Source: JAXLVB01 sp046329195
GTDB taxonomy: Bacteria; Bacteroidota; Bacteroidia; Cytophagales; Spirosomataceae
NCBI GenBank assembly: GCA_046329195.1
Contig: JAXLVB010000002.1
Coordinates: 1,116,001 to 1,180,000 of the forward strand
DNA length: 64,000 bases
Direction of reading: 5' to 3'
Shown: in pieces, positions 1 to 7,057 of the stretch
Layout of the letters: every line of letters begins with the position of its first letter
How positions within the stretch are numbered: the first letter of the stretch is position 1
Notes under the pieces: generated by a model
What the model was told of the DNA's origin: nothing
The model's database searches: none
The model's input: only the letters and a program-made list of their open reading frames with translations
Translations under genes and position numbers: made by a program

Positions 1-45
1 AGTGCTACTGTCAAAACACCAGAAGCAATTTTATTGCAAGGCTAA
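1..45 (+). CDS. C-terminal end of a gene cut by the window edge
   Basis: An open frame enters from the left edge, encodes SATVKTPEAILLQG and stops with TAA at 43-45. It is 36 bases upstream of the next plus-strand gene, so it is probably the previous member of the virus-like operon. Nothing can be said about function from 14 residues. Confidence 0.5.
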   Translation, partial: SATVKTPEAILLQG

Positions 46-80
46 ATCAAACCACAATTTCCTAAATCAATCTTTTTCCA

Positions 81-665
81 ATGAAACAAGATTTCAGAAG
101 TGCCTACCTGAACGAGTTGAAGCTAACCGTCAGCGGCCAAAATAGTGCAGCAATTCAAGTGAGCAATCGCATCGCCGCAGGTGAATTGCAAATTATTGAC
201 CATTCCTTTTATGCGATTACGCCAGTCACAGGAACGGTAGTTAAGATGTTTGATTCGTCACGTGCCAAGGATTTAGGTCTTAACAACGTGTCGTTAGGCA
301 AGCCGTCTAACAGCGAATTGATGTTATTGACCTCTGTTCGCCTTACTGCCGTGACGTTGGGCGCAACGCCAACCAATACCAGCATGAAGTCAGCAGCGTT
401 TGGTAACATTTCGGCCATTGCAGGATTCCAAAACGGGGTTATTACCCTGAAATCCGACAAAAAAGTAATTCTGTTTGAGTTCCCGTTGAGCAACTTTGCC
501 AACGACCAAAACCAAACCGAAGACCAAGGCCAGTACTTTTTGAAAGTACCAAAGTGGATTATTCCCGATGCCGCTATTGAATGTGAACTCGATTTTGGTG
601 GCGTGTCTTTGGCAGCTAACACCGTGGCAAAAATTGAGCTTATCGGCCTTTGCTCAGAATCGTAA
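81..665 (+). CDS. Beta-rich virion-type protein, candidate capsid protein
   Basis: The 194-residue protein has no signal peptide, membrane segment or enzyme motif. It is made of alternating hydrophobic strands (for example around VRLTAVTLG and ELIGLC) and has neutral, Gly/Ser/Asn-rich loops, as structural proteins do. It opens a run of five compact beta-rich genes. The start is ATG at 81, after a pyrimidine-rich leader (CTAAATCAATC then a T/C run) that recurs before the gene at 9526. I do not recognise the family. A single jelly-roll capsid or minor capsid role is inferred from length, composition and neighbourhood only. Confidence 0.7.
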   Translation: MKQDFRSAYLNELKLTVSGQNSAAIQVSNRIAAGELQIIDHSFYAITPVTGTVVKMFDSSRAKDLGLNNVSLGKPSNSELMLLTSVRLTAVTLGATPTNTSMKSAAFGNISAIAGFQNGVITLKSDKKVILFEFPLSNFANDQNQTEDQGQYFLKVPKWIIPDAAIECELDFGGVSLAANTVAKIELIGLCSES

Positions 666-723
666 GCAGGTATGTTTGTTCAGAAGCCATGCCTACGGTA
701 TGGCTTCATAAATTTATTCAACA

Positions 724-1131
724 ATGATACGAGAATCAAAGCACACGGTACGCTTACCAATTACCCGAACAAGTGTCAACGAAACAGACGACAAGACGTT
801 TACAATTGAGGTAGAGCTACCCTCCAATATGCAGAAAATCACAGGCATTGCGATTAGTAGCAACATTCGGAAGGACTTGGTATTTTACAGAGGTAGCTCC
901 GTCAATCTTCGCATTAGAGGTGTAGAACTTATTCAAGAAGGAGAACCAGCAAACGAATATATGTTTGGTATTGATAGCCATACTAAAACATGGCGATTTG
1001 GAGAACTACCCGTAGCAGGCACAGACCGACGGCTGTATTTCCGCTACACCGATAGTCCAGTTGCAGGATTTGACTTTCCAAGTGGTGGCTATCAAGTGCT
1101 TGTTGTGTTGACCTACGAGCGTAAAGATTAG
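724..1131 (+). CDS. Small beta-rich structural-type protein
   Basis: The 135-residue protein is predicted from its alternating strand pattern to be nearly all beta. It ends with GGYQVLVVLTYERKD, which resembles in layout the end of the 1645-2202 product (a hydrophobic strand followed by an acidic, charged tail). That makes the two look like distant paralogues. It has no catalytic motif, signal peptide or transmembrane helix. It sits between the candidate capsid gene and further beta-rich genes, which suggests a virion component such as a penton, spike base or second capsid subunit. The family is not recognised. Confidence 0.65.
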   Translation: MIRESKHTVRLPITRTSVNETDDKTFTIEVELPSNMQKITGIAISSNIRKDLVFYRGSSVNLRIRGVELIQEGEPANEYMFGIDSHTKTWRFGELPVAGTDRRLYFRYTDSPVAGFDFPSGGYQVLVVLTYERKD

Positions 1132-1162
1132 GTTTTGTTTGCTTACCAAACGATAACAAAAG

Positions 1163-1639
1163 ATGAAAGTTTTGCTCAAAAAAAAGCGATTAACCCGACG
1201 TTTCAATCTGGTCAATGCAGGTGATACAATTTTTGATACGGTCAAAATGCCACAAGATGCCCACATGATTGTAGGTATTAAAGGAGTGCATCGAAATTTA
1301 CTTGTAACACCCCCCGTTCCACCATCGCAAACTAAAAAGTTTTTTTATGGTGTCGGAAATCAAAACGATTCGGGCGATACGTTTGCTCAGAGCTTAACAT
1401 CAAAAGCCTATATCAACCAAACCGCCACTTTTACGGCAACGGCAGGAAGTAATCAATACCTTTTTTATGCCTACCCGTCCGATTTAGGCACACCTACTTT
1501 CACGTTTCAAAGTTTTCAGGGCGGCTTTATTTTGATAGGCAACGTATCTATTACCGTCAATAACCAAAGCGGTAGTTATGTTTTGTATCGAAGTCTCAAT
1601 GCCAATTTATCCGAAGTTACCGTAACCGTCACGCATTAA
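1163..1639 (+). CDS. Small beta-rich structural-type protein
   Basis: The 158-residue protein starts with a basic stretch (KVLLKKKRLTRRFNL) and continues as beta strands rich in Thr, Asn, Gly and aromatic residues. The basic N-terminal arm followed by a beta sandwich is a layout common in icosahedral capsid proteins, where the arm contacts nucleic acid or membrane. That assignment is inference: no family is recognised. It follows the preceding gene by 31 bases and ends 5 bases before the next. Confidence 0.65.
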   Translation: MKVLLKKKRLTRRFNLVNAGDTIFDTVKMPQDAHMIVGIKGVHRNLLVTPPVPPSQTKKFFYGVGNQNDSGDTFAQSLTSKAYINQTATFTATAGSNQYLFYAYPSDLGTPTFTFQSFQGGFILIGNVSITVNNQSGSYVLYRSLNANLSEVTVTVTH

Positions 1640-1644
1640 TTGTT

Positions 1645-2202
1645 ATGGATGTTATTGAATCAGGCTTACAATACGAGTTCATTAGCGGTGTCAACGAAAA
1701 CCAAATCGTTGGGGCAGGAATTGACTTTGGCATTCCCCCGGTTTACCCGATTCCACTAACCAACGGGGCATTCCCGTTTGGGATGGGCAACTTAGTGGTA
1801 AGTAGCAATACGCCCGACGGTGTGCTGCATGATTCGGAGGTATATTCTTCGTTGCGACTTCGTGTTGCTGAAAAGACCTTTAACATTGCCAGCGGCGACG
1901 TATCTGAAGTACCTACCAGCGGGCCCACTTATTTTTGGAAGGCTTTTCCATACGACCGTATGCTTGTACCCATTTTTGAAAGCAACAAAGAATTAAAAGT
2001 AAAATACCGAGACAACCCATATAAGCACCCGAGCTTGCAATCGGTGTATCAGGTTACGCTACTCATCGAATACGTGGAGCATTGCCCTGAGTTGGAACAA
2101 ATCACAGACCCCGCCGTTCGAGAGAAAATCTACAAAGAATTTGCTGAATCGTCGGAGGTTGTTCGAGAAATTGATTTAACCCCTTATTTGTCTGCCACAT
2201 GA
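1645..2202 (+). CDS. Beta-rich structural-type protein, possible second capsid protein
   Basis: The 185-residue protein has the same feel as its upstream neighbours: beta strands, no signal peptide and no enzyme motif. Its C-terminal half (a YRDNPYKHPSLQ loop, then YQVTLLIEYVEH) parallels the end of the 724-1131 product. A short acidic helical tail closes it. The stop overlaps the next start as ATGA, so the two are translationally coupled. Two or more single jelly-roll proteins of about 135-195 residues in tandem would fit a virus built from paired small capsid proteins; this is not proven by sequence reading. Confidence 0.65.
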   Translation: MDVIESGLQYEFISGVNENQIVGAGIDFGIPPVYPIPLTNGAFPFGMGNLVVSSNTPDGVLHDSEVYSSLRLRVAEKTFNIASGDVSEVPTSGPTYFWKAFPYDRMLVPIFESNKELKVKYRDNPYKHPSLQSVYQVTLLIEYVEHCPELEQITDPAVREKIYKEFAESSEVVREIDLTPYLSAT

Positions 2203-2507
2203 AACCCGAAATTGCCAATATTATCATTGTCAGCCGTGCCAAACATAGAGGCGTAGAGCAATACACCGTGCAGCATCGTGAACTTCGACTTAACCCAAAC
2301 GAAACAAGGGGAATAGATGCAGAAAACGAAAGTTGGCTAATCCTTGGTACACAAGGAAACGTAACCGTTGAAAGTAATGAGGGCTTTTATCGTGTCAATG
2401 GGAGCATGAATACCGAAGATGTGCATTTGCACGAAGGTGTAATTGAGGTATCAAACCAAGATGACAATGTCAGTTTTATCGAATTTTTGCAAGTTTCGTG
2501 GGGTTAG
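2199..2507 (+). CDS. Small beta-rich protein of the virion cluster
   Basis: The 102-residue protein begins on the ATG that overlaps the upstream stop by four bases. It appears all-beta, with patches such as SWLILGTQGNVTVES and FIEFLQVSWG, and lacks membrane segments. It is the last of five consecutive compact beta proteins before the nuclease gene. No family is recognised; a minor virion protein is the simplest guess. Confidence 0.6.
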   Translation: MKPEIANIIIVSRAKHRGVEQYTVQHRELRLNPNETRGIDAENESWLILGTQGNVTVESNEGFYRVNGSMNTEDVHLHEGVIEVSNQDDNVSFIEFLQVSWG

Positions 2508-2602
2508 ACAGACTTAAAACAGCATAAAACACCCAATAAATAGCTTGTTTACAAAAAGCAACATTATTTATACAGTTGCTCACCATTACAAAATTAATTG
2601 GA

Positions 2603-3061
2603 ATGACAACTAACAGGGAGAAAATAAGAGAGTTAATTGCAAAGGCCAAATCTCAAAAAGAGGGAAAAGCATTTGTTCAATTATTTAAAATAGAGAGTGA
2701 TTTGGCTACAAAAATTTTTTCTAAATGTGGGATTGATTTATTGGGTTATACTGTGGTCATGGAAGCCGATGCCATTAGGCATACTATTAGAGCACACGGT
2801 AACGAATTAAAAGAAAAGAATCGTGGTCAAATTGCTATTACTGAAGTAGATTTTTTGTGTGTTCCGCAAATTATTTTGGAAGCAGACATTATTGAAGTAG
2901 CAGATACAAATAAAAAAGGCTTAGAAGTCATACGCTTCATTAAGCAATTTGAAGGCGAGTATTATGTTTTAGAGGAAGTTAGAAAAGGTCGAAAACATTT
3001 AGCATTAAATACAATGTTTATTAAAAAGCCTCCTGTTTTTAAGACAGAAGGCTTGCCTTAA
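2603..3061 (+). CDS. PBECR-type (Barnase-EndoU-ColicinE5/D-RelE-like) phage nuclease
   Basis: The 152-residue protein carries the pattern of the phage-associated PBECR nuclease domains. A histidine region (AIRHTIRAHG) is followed by RGQIAIT, a strand predicting PQIILEADII, and a closing EYYVLEEVRKGRKHLALNTMF segment. Such domains usually sit at the C-terminus of MuF-like or polyvalent phage proteins and are thought to cut RNA or act early in infection. Here it stands alone. I chose ATG 2603 over a TTG 27 bases upstream. Its position after structural genes suggests a virion-packaged or lysis-time toxin. The subfamily is not certain. Confidence 0.65.
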   Translation: MTTNREKIRELIAKAKSQKEGKAFVQLFKIESDLATKIFSKCGIDLLGYTVVMEADAIRHTIRAHGNELKEKNRGQIAITEVDFLCVPQIILEADIIEVADTNKKGLEVIRFIKQFEGEYYVLEEVRKGRKHLALNTMFIKKPPVFKTEGLP

Positions 3062-3152
3062 TAACTGCTTAGTGCATCGTAAAAGACCCCCAGCTCAAAC
3101 GTCCGTAACGTGGTTATTCCTGACGACACAAAATTAAAAAAATTAGTACACT

Positions 3153-3935
3153 ATGGCAACGACTATTTCTTTTCGACTTGATGATTTTCAACAAGAAAAA
3201 CTCCTTGAAGTAGCAAAACAAAAAGGGGGGATTGAAAACCCTAATTTGTTTTCTAAAGAAATCATTCTTTCAGTAATCGAGGGGCAATGGGAAATAGTTA
3301 AAATCACAGAGAAAACCGACGATGCCATCGTGCGCTTACAAGCGCAAATTGACCTACTAACCGCACAAAACGAAAAGTTATTGGAGCGACTGAGCAAAGA
3401 AACGCAACAGTCTGCCCTTAACGGATTTGATACTAAACAGCAAAACGTTCAGAAGCTAATCGAAAAAGCCTTAGAAGATGAACGGCACAAAAACTATGTA
3501 AAAACGCTGGAGGAAGATAATCAAGACCTCCAAAAAGACCTCAATCAAGCCCTTGGGCAACTCAAAGAGCTACAAGCGCAAGTTGACCAAGAGGCCAAAA
3601 TGCAGCGATGGGTCGAAACAGGTGGTAAGGTTATTGAAAGCATCCACAAAGTAAATCCACGTGTGGCAGAAAAAATAACCAACGGTTTAGGTGGACTGTT
3701 AGGTTTGCCCATTAGCGAACCTCCTGCTTTAGAAGCCGCTGAAATCCAACTCAGCCCCGACGAACAACAAGCCCTAATCATAGGCACAGGCATTAAAAAA
3801 TCGTTTGGCGAACGCACCCAACAGGCTATCAACGTGTTGAAATATTACGCAAAGCATCAGGATAGCATGGGTAAATTCTTAGAATCCAAACCAGTAGCAG
3901 CTTATTTGCAAACCCTAAACTCTACTCAACCATGA
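3153..3935 (+). CDS. Coiled-coil protein with ribbon-helix-helix-like N-terminus
   Basis: The 260-residue protein begins with TISFRLDDFQQEKLLE, which resembles a ribbon-helix-helix strand and helix. A long heptad-rich coiled coil runs from about residue 55 to 150 (repeated LxxQ/ExxL). The tail contains a short Gly/Leu-rich hydrophobic patch (GLGGLLGLP) and a helical end. It may be a scaffold, a regulator or a DNA-organising protein of the element. Its stop overlaps the next start by four bases. Confidence 0.6.
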   Translation: MATTISFRLDDFQQEKLLEVAKQKGGIENPNLFSKEIILSVIEGQWEIVKITEKTDDAIVRLQAQIDLLTAQNEKLLERLSKETQQSALNGFDTKQQNVQKLIEKALEDERHKNYVKTLEEDNQDLQKDLNQALGQLKELQAQVDQEAKMQRWVETGGKVIESIHKVNPRVAEKITNGLGGLLGLPISEPPALEAAEIQLSPDEQQALIIGTGIKKSFGERTQQAINVLKYYAKHQDSMGKFLESKPVAAYLQTLNSTQP

Positions 3936-4120
3936 TTGCAATTGCCAAAATCACGTCCGAAATACCTTGCAAAGACGAAGCACAAGCTAAAGAGGTAAAA
4001 GAGTTCCTTGAAAATTATCAATTCACCGCCGAAGGGGTACTATGGCTCAAACAAAATTTAGCTGGCGGCAACTTTTTGATAAAGACACAATTGCAAAAAT
4101 TCTTAAAACCAAAGCGATGA
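3932..4120 (+). CDS. Small protein of unknown function
   Basis: This 62-residue gene is coupled on both sides: its ATG lies four bases inside the upstream gene and its TGA overlaps the ATG of the next gene. It has a charged helical N-terminal half and a basic C-terminus (LQKFLKPKR). It resembles no family known to me. The strict coupling is the main reason to accept it. Confidence 0.6.
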   Translation: MIAIAKITSEIPCKDEAQAKEVKEFLENYQFTAEGVLWLKQNLAGGNFLIKTQLQKFLKPKR

Positions 4121-4602
4121 AAAACGAATTGTTGGTACGAAATGATAATGATTCAGCCCTTAAAACTGCCGTGCAATGGGGTGGAGCAGCCTTAATTGCC
4201 TATTTTGGCTCCAAGTTTATTTTTCAGGCTATCAACAAGGATATTGAGAAAAAAAACACCGAGGTTGCTCAAAAAACAGTTCAGCAACAAGCCACAACCA
4301 ACAATCCAATTGCCGCCGCCGCTCAGGCGTTATACAACGCCCTCAATAAAGATTGGACGGACCTTACTCGTTACGATGGAACTACGGTGTTTCGGATTAT
4401 TGGATGGGTCGAAAAAGGAAAGTATCATTCGGGGCTTATCAAAAACAATTGCATTATGGCTGCCGTCGAGAAAGCCTACTACGATTATTCGGGTCGGAAG
4501 TCGCTATTTATTAACGACCTAAAAAACCTGAAAAGTGTTTTTAATAGTGATTACGAAATGATTTTGGCAGGGTATAACAAAGTCAAACAGATTAAGTGTT
4601 AA
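4117..4602 (+). CDS. Membrane protein with annexin-like repeat
   Basis: The 161-residue product has one transmembrane helix near residues 17-38 (GGAALIAYFGSKFIF). A helical domain follows, with AAAAQALYNALNKDW, a Gly-Trp turn and a closing AAVEKAYYDYSGRKSLFINDL. That pattern is like the annexin-type repeat sometimes found in Bacteroidota phage proteins. I chose the ATG at 4117 because it is coupled to the upstream stop; an ATG at 4042 lies inside the previous gene. It probably sits in the virion membrane or host envelope as part of the entry machinery (inference). Confidence 0.6.
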   Translation: MKNELLVRNDNDSALKTAVQWGGAALIAYFGSKFIFQAINKDIEKKNTEVAQKTVQQQATTNNPIAAAAQALYNALNKDWTDLTRYDGTTVFRIIGWVEKGKYHSGLIKNNCIMAAVEKAYYDYSGRKSLFINDLKNLKSVFNSDYEMILAGYNKVKQIKC

Positions 4603-4607
4603 CGAAT

Positions 4608-5306
4608 ATGAACAATCCCTTTGGTCTGTTATTAATAGGTGCAGCCGCTTTTTTGGGCTATAAGAGTATCACTAAAAAGTCATCGGCTATTCCACCAGAT
4701 GATTCAAGCAATAGTTTGCCCCAACTCCCCACGCAACCTACCGCTACGTTGCCATCCGCTACGGTGGTCAACGCCTTTCCGTTGCAACTTGGAAGCCGTG
4801 GCGAATTAGTCAAAACGCTACAAAAGGCTTTACAAGTAAGTGCTGACGGCGTATTTGGAGAAAAAACACAAGCCGCCTTGGTACTTAACTATGCGCTTGA
4901 AAAGGTAACGGATGCCGCTACCCTTCAACGGATTGTTTCAGGCAAGCAACCCTTAACTACCACGGGTTCTGCTACTATTGTTGTTCCGTCACAACAGCAA
5001 CAATACCCCATAGGCCAAATGATGTTGGCGATGTACCGGAAAGTGACCAATAAAGGAAAAACTTATTGGATAGAGCGAGGATTATATGATAATGGTACAA
5101 TTCTGTCCTTGTTAGAAATTCGGGTAGGCAATACCACACAAGACCGACCAGTAACCTATTTGCGTGGTCTAAAAAAAGCCTTTGACAGTTACTATATAAA
5201 GCAGCCGTTTTTGACAAGTACAAAAGATGTAAAATTGGCTGATTCGCTTGCTCAATCAAGCAATGCCAAAGTACAACGATTTGCCAAAATAATGGCAAAC
5301 CTATGA
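4608..5306 (+). CDS. Membrane-anchored peptidoglycan-binding protein
   Basis: The 232-residue protein opens with a transmembrane segment (FGLLLIGAAAFLGY). A Pro/Thr/Ser linker follows, then a PG_binding_1-like module at about residues 60-95 (LGSRGELVKTLQKAL, then DGVFGEKTQAAL). The C-terminal half, from about residue 135, shows the same annexin-like features as its upstream neighbour (LRGLKKAFDSYY). It would hold the particle or lytic machinery to murein. ATG 4608 is preferred to a TTG 12 bases upstream. The next gene starts two bases after its stop codon. Confidence 0.65.
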   Translation: MNNPFGLLLIGAAAFLGYKSITKKSSAIPPDDSSNSLPQLPTQPTATLPSATVVNAFPLQLGSRGELVKTLQKALQVSADGVFGEKTQAALVLNYALEKVTDAATLQRIVSGKQPLTTTGSATIVVPSQQQQYPIGQMMLAMYRKVTNKGKTYWIERGLYDNGTILSLLEIRVGNTTQDRPVTYLRGLKKAFDSYYIKQPFLTSTKDVKLADSLAQSSNAKVQRFAKIMANL

Positions 5307-5307
5307 T

Positions 5308-5895
5308 ATGGCCTCATTCACGATATATGCAAATAAGTTACTTCCACTTGAAGGAGGATACCACTATGACAACGGTAAGCACTCCAGCCGTGGTATAACC
5401 CTTGCTACCTATCGAGCTTGGCGATTATCAAAAGGTATTAGTACGACTACCATTGACGACATCAAGCGCATCACTATTTCAGAAGCAAAAGAAATTTACA
5501 AAACATGGTATTGGGACGCATTGATGGGCGATTTTGTGAAGAATCAGGCCGTGGCTGAAATTATGGTAGATGGCAAAGTGAATGGAGGTTTTTCGTTGGT
5601 CAACCTGCAAAAACAGTTGGGCATTATGGCCGACGGTAAAATGGGAGCCAAAACCTTGGCTGCTATCAACCAAGCTAATCAGGCAAAACTGCACGCCAAA
5701 CTCTTAGCCGACCGCAAAGCTCACTATGCCAACCTTATTAGAGCTCAGCCCCAAAAATACGCTCAATACAAAAACGGCTGGGCAAATAGGCTGAACAACT
5801 TTGTGTTTGAACATAGCAGCGAAATTGGAGCAGGAACTATTGCAATAGGCTTACTAACAGCGTATTTTCTTTTTAATACAAAACGACATGGATAA
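5308..5895 (+). CDS. GH108-type muramidase with PG-binding domain and C-terminal anchor
   Basis: The 195-residue protein matches the glycoside hydrolase 108 endolysin layout. The catalytic-type glutamate lies in LPLEGGYHYD near residue 13, followed by SRGITLATYRAW, then a PG_binding_3 module (LQKQLGIMADGKMGAKTLAAI) at about residues 98-118. Unusually it ends in a transmembrane helix (IGAGTIAIGLLTAYFLF) and basic tail, so it is membrane-bound rather than free. It follows the PG-binding gene and overlaps the next small membrane protein by eight bases, forming a wall-degrading cassette. Confidence 0.8.
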   Translation: MASFTIYANKLLPLEGGYHYDNGKHSSRGITLATYRAWRLSKGISTTTIDDIKRITISEAKEIYKTWYWDALMGDFVKNQAVAEIMVDGKVNGGFSLVNLQKQLGIMADGKMGAKTLAAINQANQAKLHAKLLADRKAHYANLIRAQPQKYAQYKNGWANRLNNFVFEHSSEIGAGTIAIGLLTAYFLFNTKRHG

Positions 5896-6064
5896 GCTCT
5901 TGTTACAAGTAGTATTGGGTGGATTAGGAAGCTGGGCAGGCAAAAAAACCGCTCAGGCTCTCAACGACAAGCCTAATGAGATGGCCTATACCATTATGGG
6001 GTCTATCGTTGGCAATCTGCTTTATTTTGGGATTCAGCGTAATCAACAAAAGCAGTTACCCTAA
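5888..6064 (+). CDS. Small two-helix membrane protein
   Basis: This 58-residue gene starts at ATG 5888 inside the muramidase gene and ends at TAA 6062-6064, which overlaps the next ATG. The product has two hydrophobic segments (LLLQVVLGGLGSWAG and YTIMGSIVGNLLYFGI) separated by a charged loop and a basic end. Size and position after a muramidase fit a holin-like or virion-membrane protein. No family is recognised. Confidence 0.6.
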   Translation: MDKLLLQVVLGGLGSWAGKKTAQALNDKPNEMAYTIMGSIVGNLLYFGIQRNQQKQLP

Positions 6065-6339
6065 TGGCTGCCAAGCAACTCTATACTGCCATTCCATTGT
6101 TAGACGAATCCGAGGCCACGCCAACGGCAGTAAAAACGTTGGGTAGTGGTATTAAAAAAACAGTTGGGTTTGTTTCGATTAGTCAGTTAGCCGACCGATA
6201 TGGTTGTCATCGGCACACCATCCGAAACAGAATCCTACGAATTTTAGCAGAAAAAACGATTGTTGGTTACAAGATAGGAGACCGTATGATTCCACCGAAT
6301 TTACTTTCGGTTTTTGTTGATTGGTATGGAGAACCTTAG
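6064..6339 (+). CDS. Small helix-turn-helix DNA-binding protein
   Basis: The 91-residue protein holds a clear helix-turn-helix at about residues 40-70 (SISQLADRYGCHRHTIRNRI). A conserved-looking wing follows (VGYKIGDRMIPPNLL). This is the look of excisionase-like or Mu-type small regulators. It begins on the base that ends the upstream gene and lies just before the phased repeats at 6410-6445, so it may bind them and control the downstream operon (inference). Confidence 0.6.
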   Translation: MAAKQLYTAIPLLDESEATPTAVKTLGSGIKKTVGFVSISQLADRYGCHRHTIRNRILRILAEKTIVGYKIGDRMIPPNLLSVFVDWYGEP

Positions 6340-6409
6340 CTTTTACTCTGTTTTGATAAGTTTAGGGATGCTAAAAAACTTTGCCGTTGGTGAAGTTTTT
6401 TTTGCTCAT

Positions 6410-6445
6410 GTACAACATCGTACAACATTGTACTACATCGTACAA
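6410..6445. repeat. Four helically phased 10-bp repeats
   Basis: GTACAACATC, GTACAACATT, GTACTACATC and GTACAA follow one another at exact 10-bp spacing. One copy per turn of the helix puts every GTAC on the same DNA face, as in operators or replication iterons. The array ends 6 bp before the -33 element of a well-formed promoter and about 70 bp after the stop of a small HTH gene. Confidence 0.75.
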
Positions 6446-6450
6446 GGCTG

Positions 6451-6482
6451 TTTGCGCTGTGTAATAATGGTATATACCTTAG
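6451..6482 (+). promoter_or_regulatory. Bacteroidota-type promoter for the 6514 operon
   Basis: TTTG at 6451-6454 is separated by 20 bases from TACCTTAG at 6475-6482, one mismatch from the TAnnTTTG -7 consensus. The first start codon of the downstream operon lies 31 bases further on. The phased repeats lie directly upstream, so binding there could activate or block it. Confidence 0.6.
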
Positions 6483-6513
6483 TCCTACACAAATCACTAA
6501 ATCAAGTAAAAAA

Positions 6514-7044
6514 ATGGTTAAATACGATTTCACCAAAATTAATAATGACGCAAACGGAAACCCCCGTTATGTTGTGCATTTTTTAGACCTGTTAATTCCA
6601 ACAGACAAACACCATCCACTTGAAGAACAATACAACATAGCCGTTAAACGAGCTAATAAAATTGGTGGCAAAAAGTACCACAACAAATCGTATGGAGGGG
6701 GTATTGTTTTCCAGTCATACAATATCAATGATTTAGCCAAAAAGATTGACAAAATCAAAGACGACGCTTCAAAACCCAACGTTACAACCCCAAAGAAAAC
6801 TACTGCTAAAGCAAATTCAGCAAATAAAACTAAAGCAACGACCAAAAAAAATTTGTTGGGCGATTTTGACGACAAGCACCATACCGAAATGTCTGACAAA
6901 GAATATCTCCAATTCATTAACCGACAAGCCCAAAAACTCCGTGAAAAATCGGGCATTAAGAAAAAAGAAACCAAAACGCTGGTGTATTACAACCTAAGTA
7001 GCAAAGCCGCCAAGAAAAAGGCGTTTGAGAAGTTTAAGAGATAA
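6514..7044 (+). CDS. Basic protein of unknown function
   Basis: The 176-residue protein has a folded N-terminal part of about 85 residues (ending GGGIVFQSYNINDL) and a long Lys/Thr/Ala-rich C-terminal half that is probably flexible and nucleic-acid binding. It is the first gene behind the 6451 promoter and is followed 13 bases later by the ATPase gene, so the two are likely co-transcribed. No family is recognised. Confidence 0.6.
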   Translation: MVKYDFTKINNDANGNPRYVVHFLDLLIPTDKHHPLEEQYNIAVKRANKIGGKKYHNKSYGGGIVFQSYNINDLAKKIDKIKDDASKPNVTTPKKTTAKANSANKTKATTKKNLLGDFDDKHHTEMSDKEYLQFINRQAQKLREKSGIKKKETKTLVYYNLSSKAAKKKAFEKFKR

Positions 7045-7057
7045 GCATACAATAACT

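Noticed and set aside
2576..2602. TTG start giving a longer nuclease gene
   Set aside because: The ATG at 2603 matches the family start better, and the extra residues are not conserved-looking.
4042..4116. Longer start for the annexin-like membrane protein
   Set aside because: It lies inside the upstream gene in another frame; the coupled ATGA at 4117-4120 is the normal layout of this operon.
6314..6586. An open frame of 90 residues across the phased repeats
   Set aside because: It overlaps two better genes, runs through the repeats and promoter, and its composition is not protein-like.
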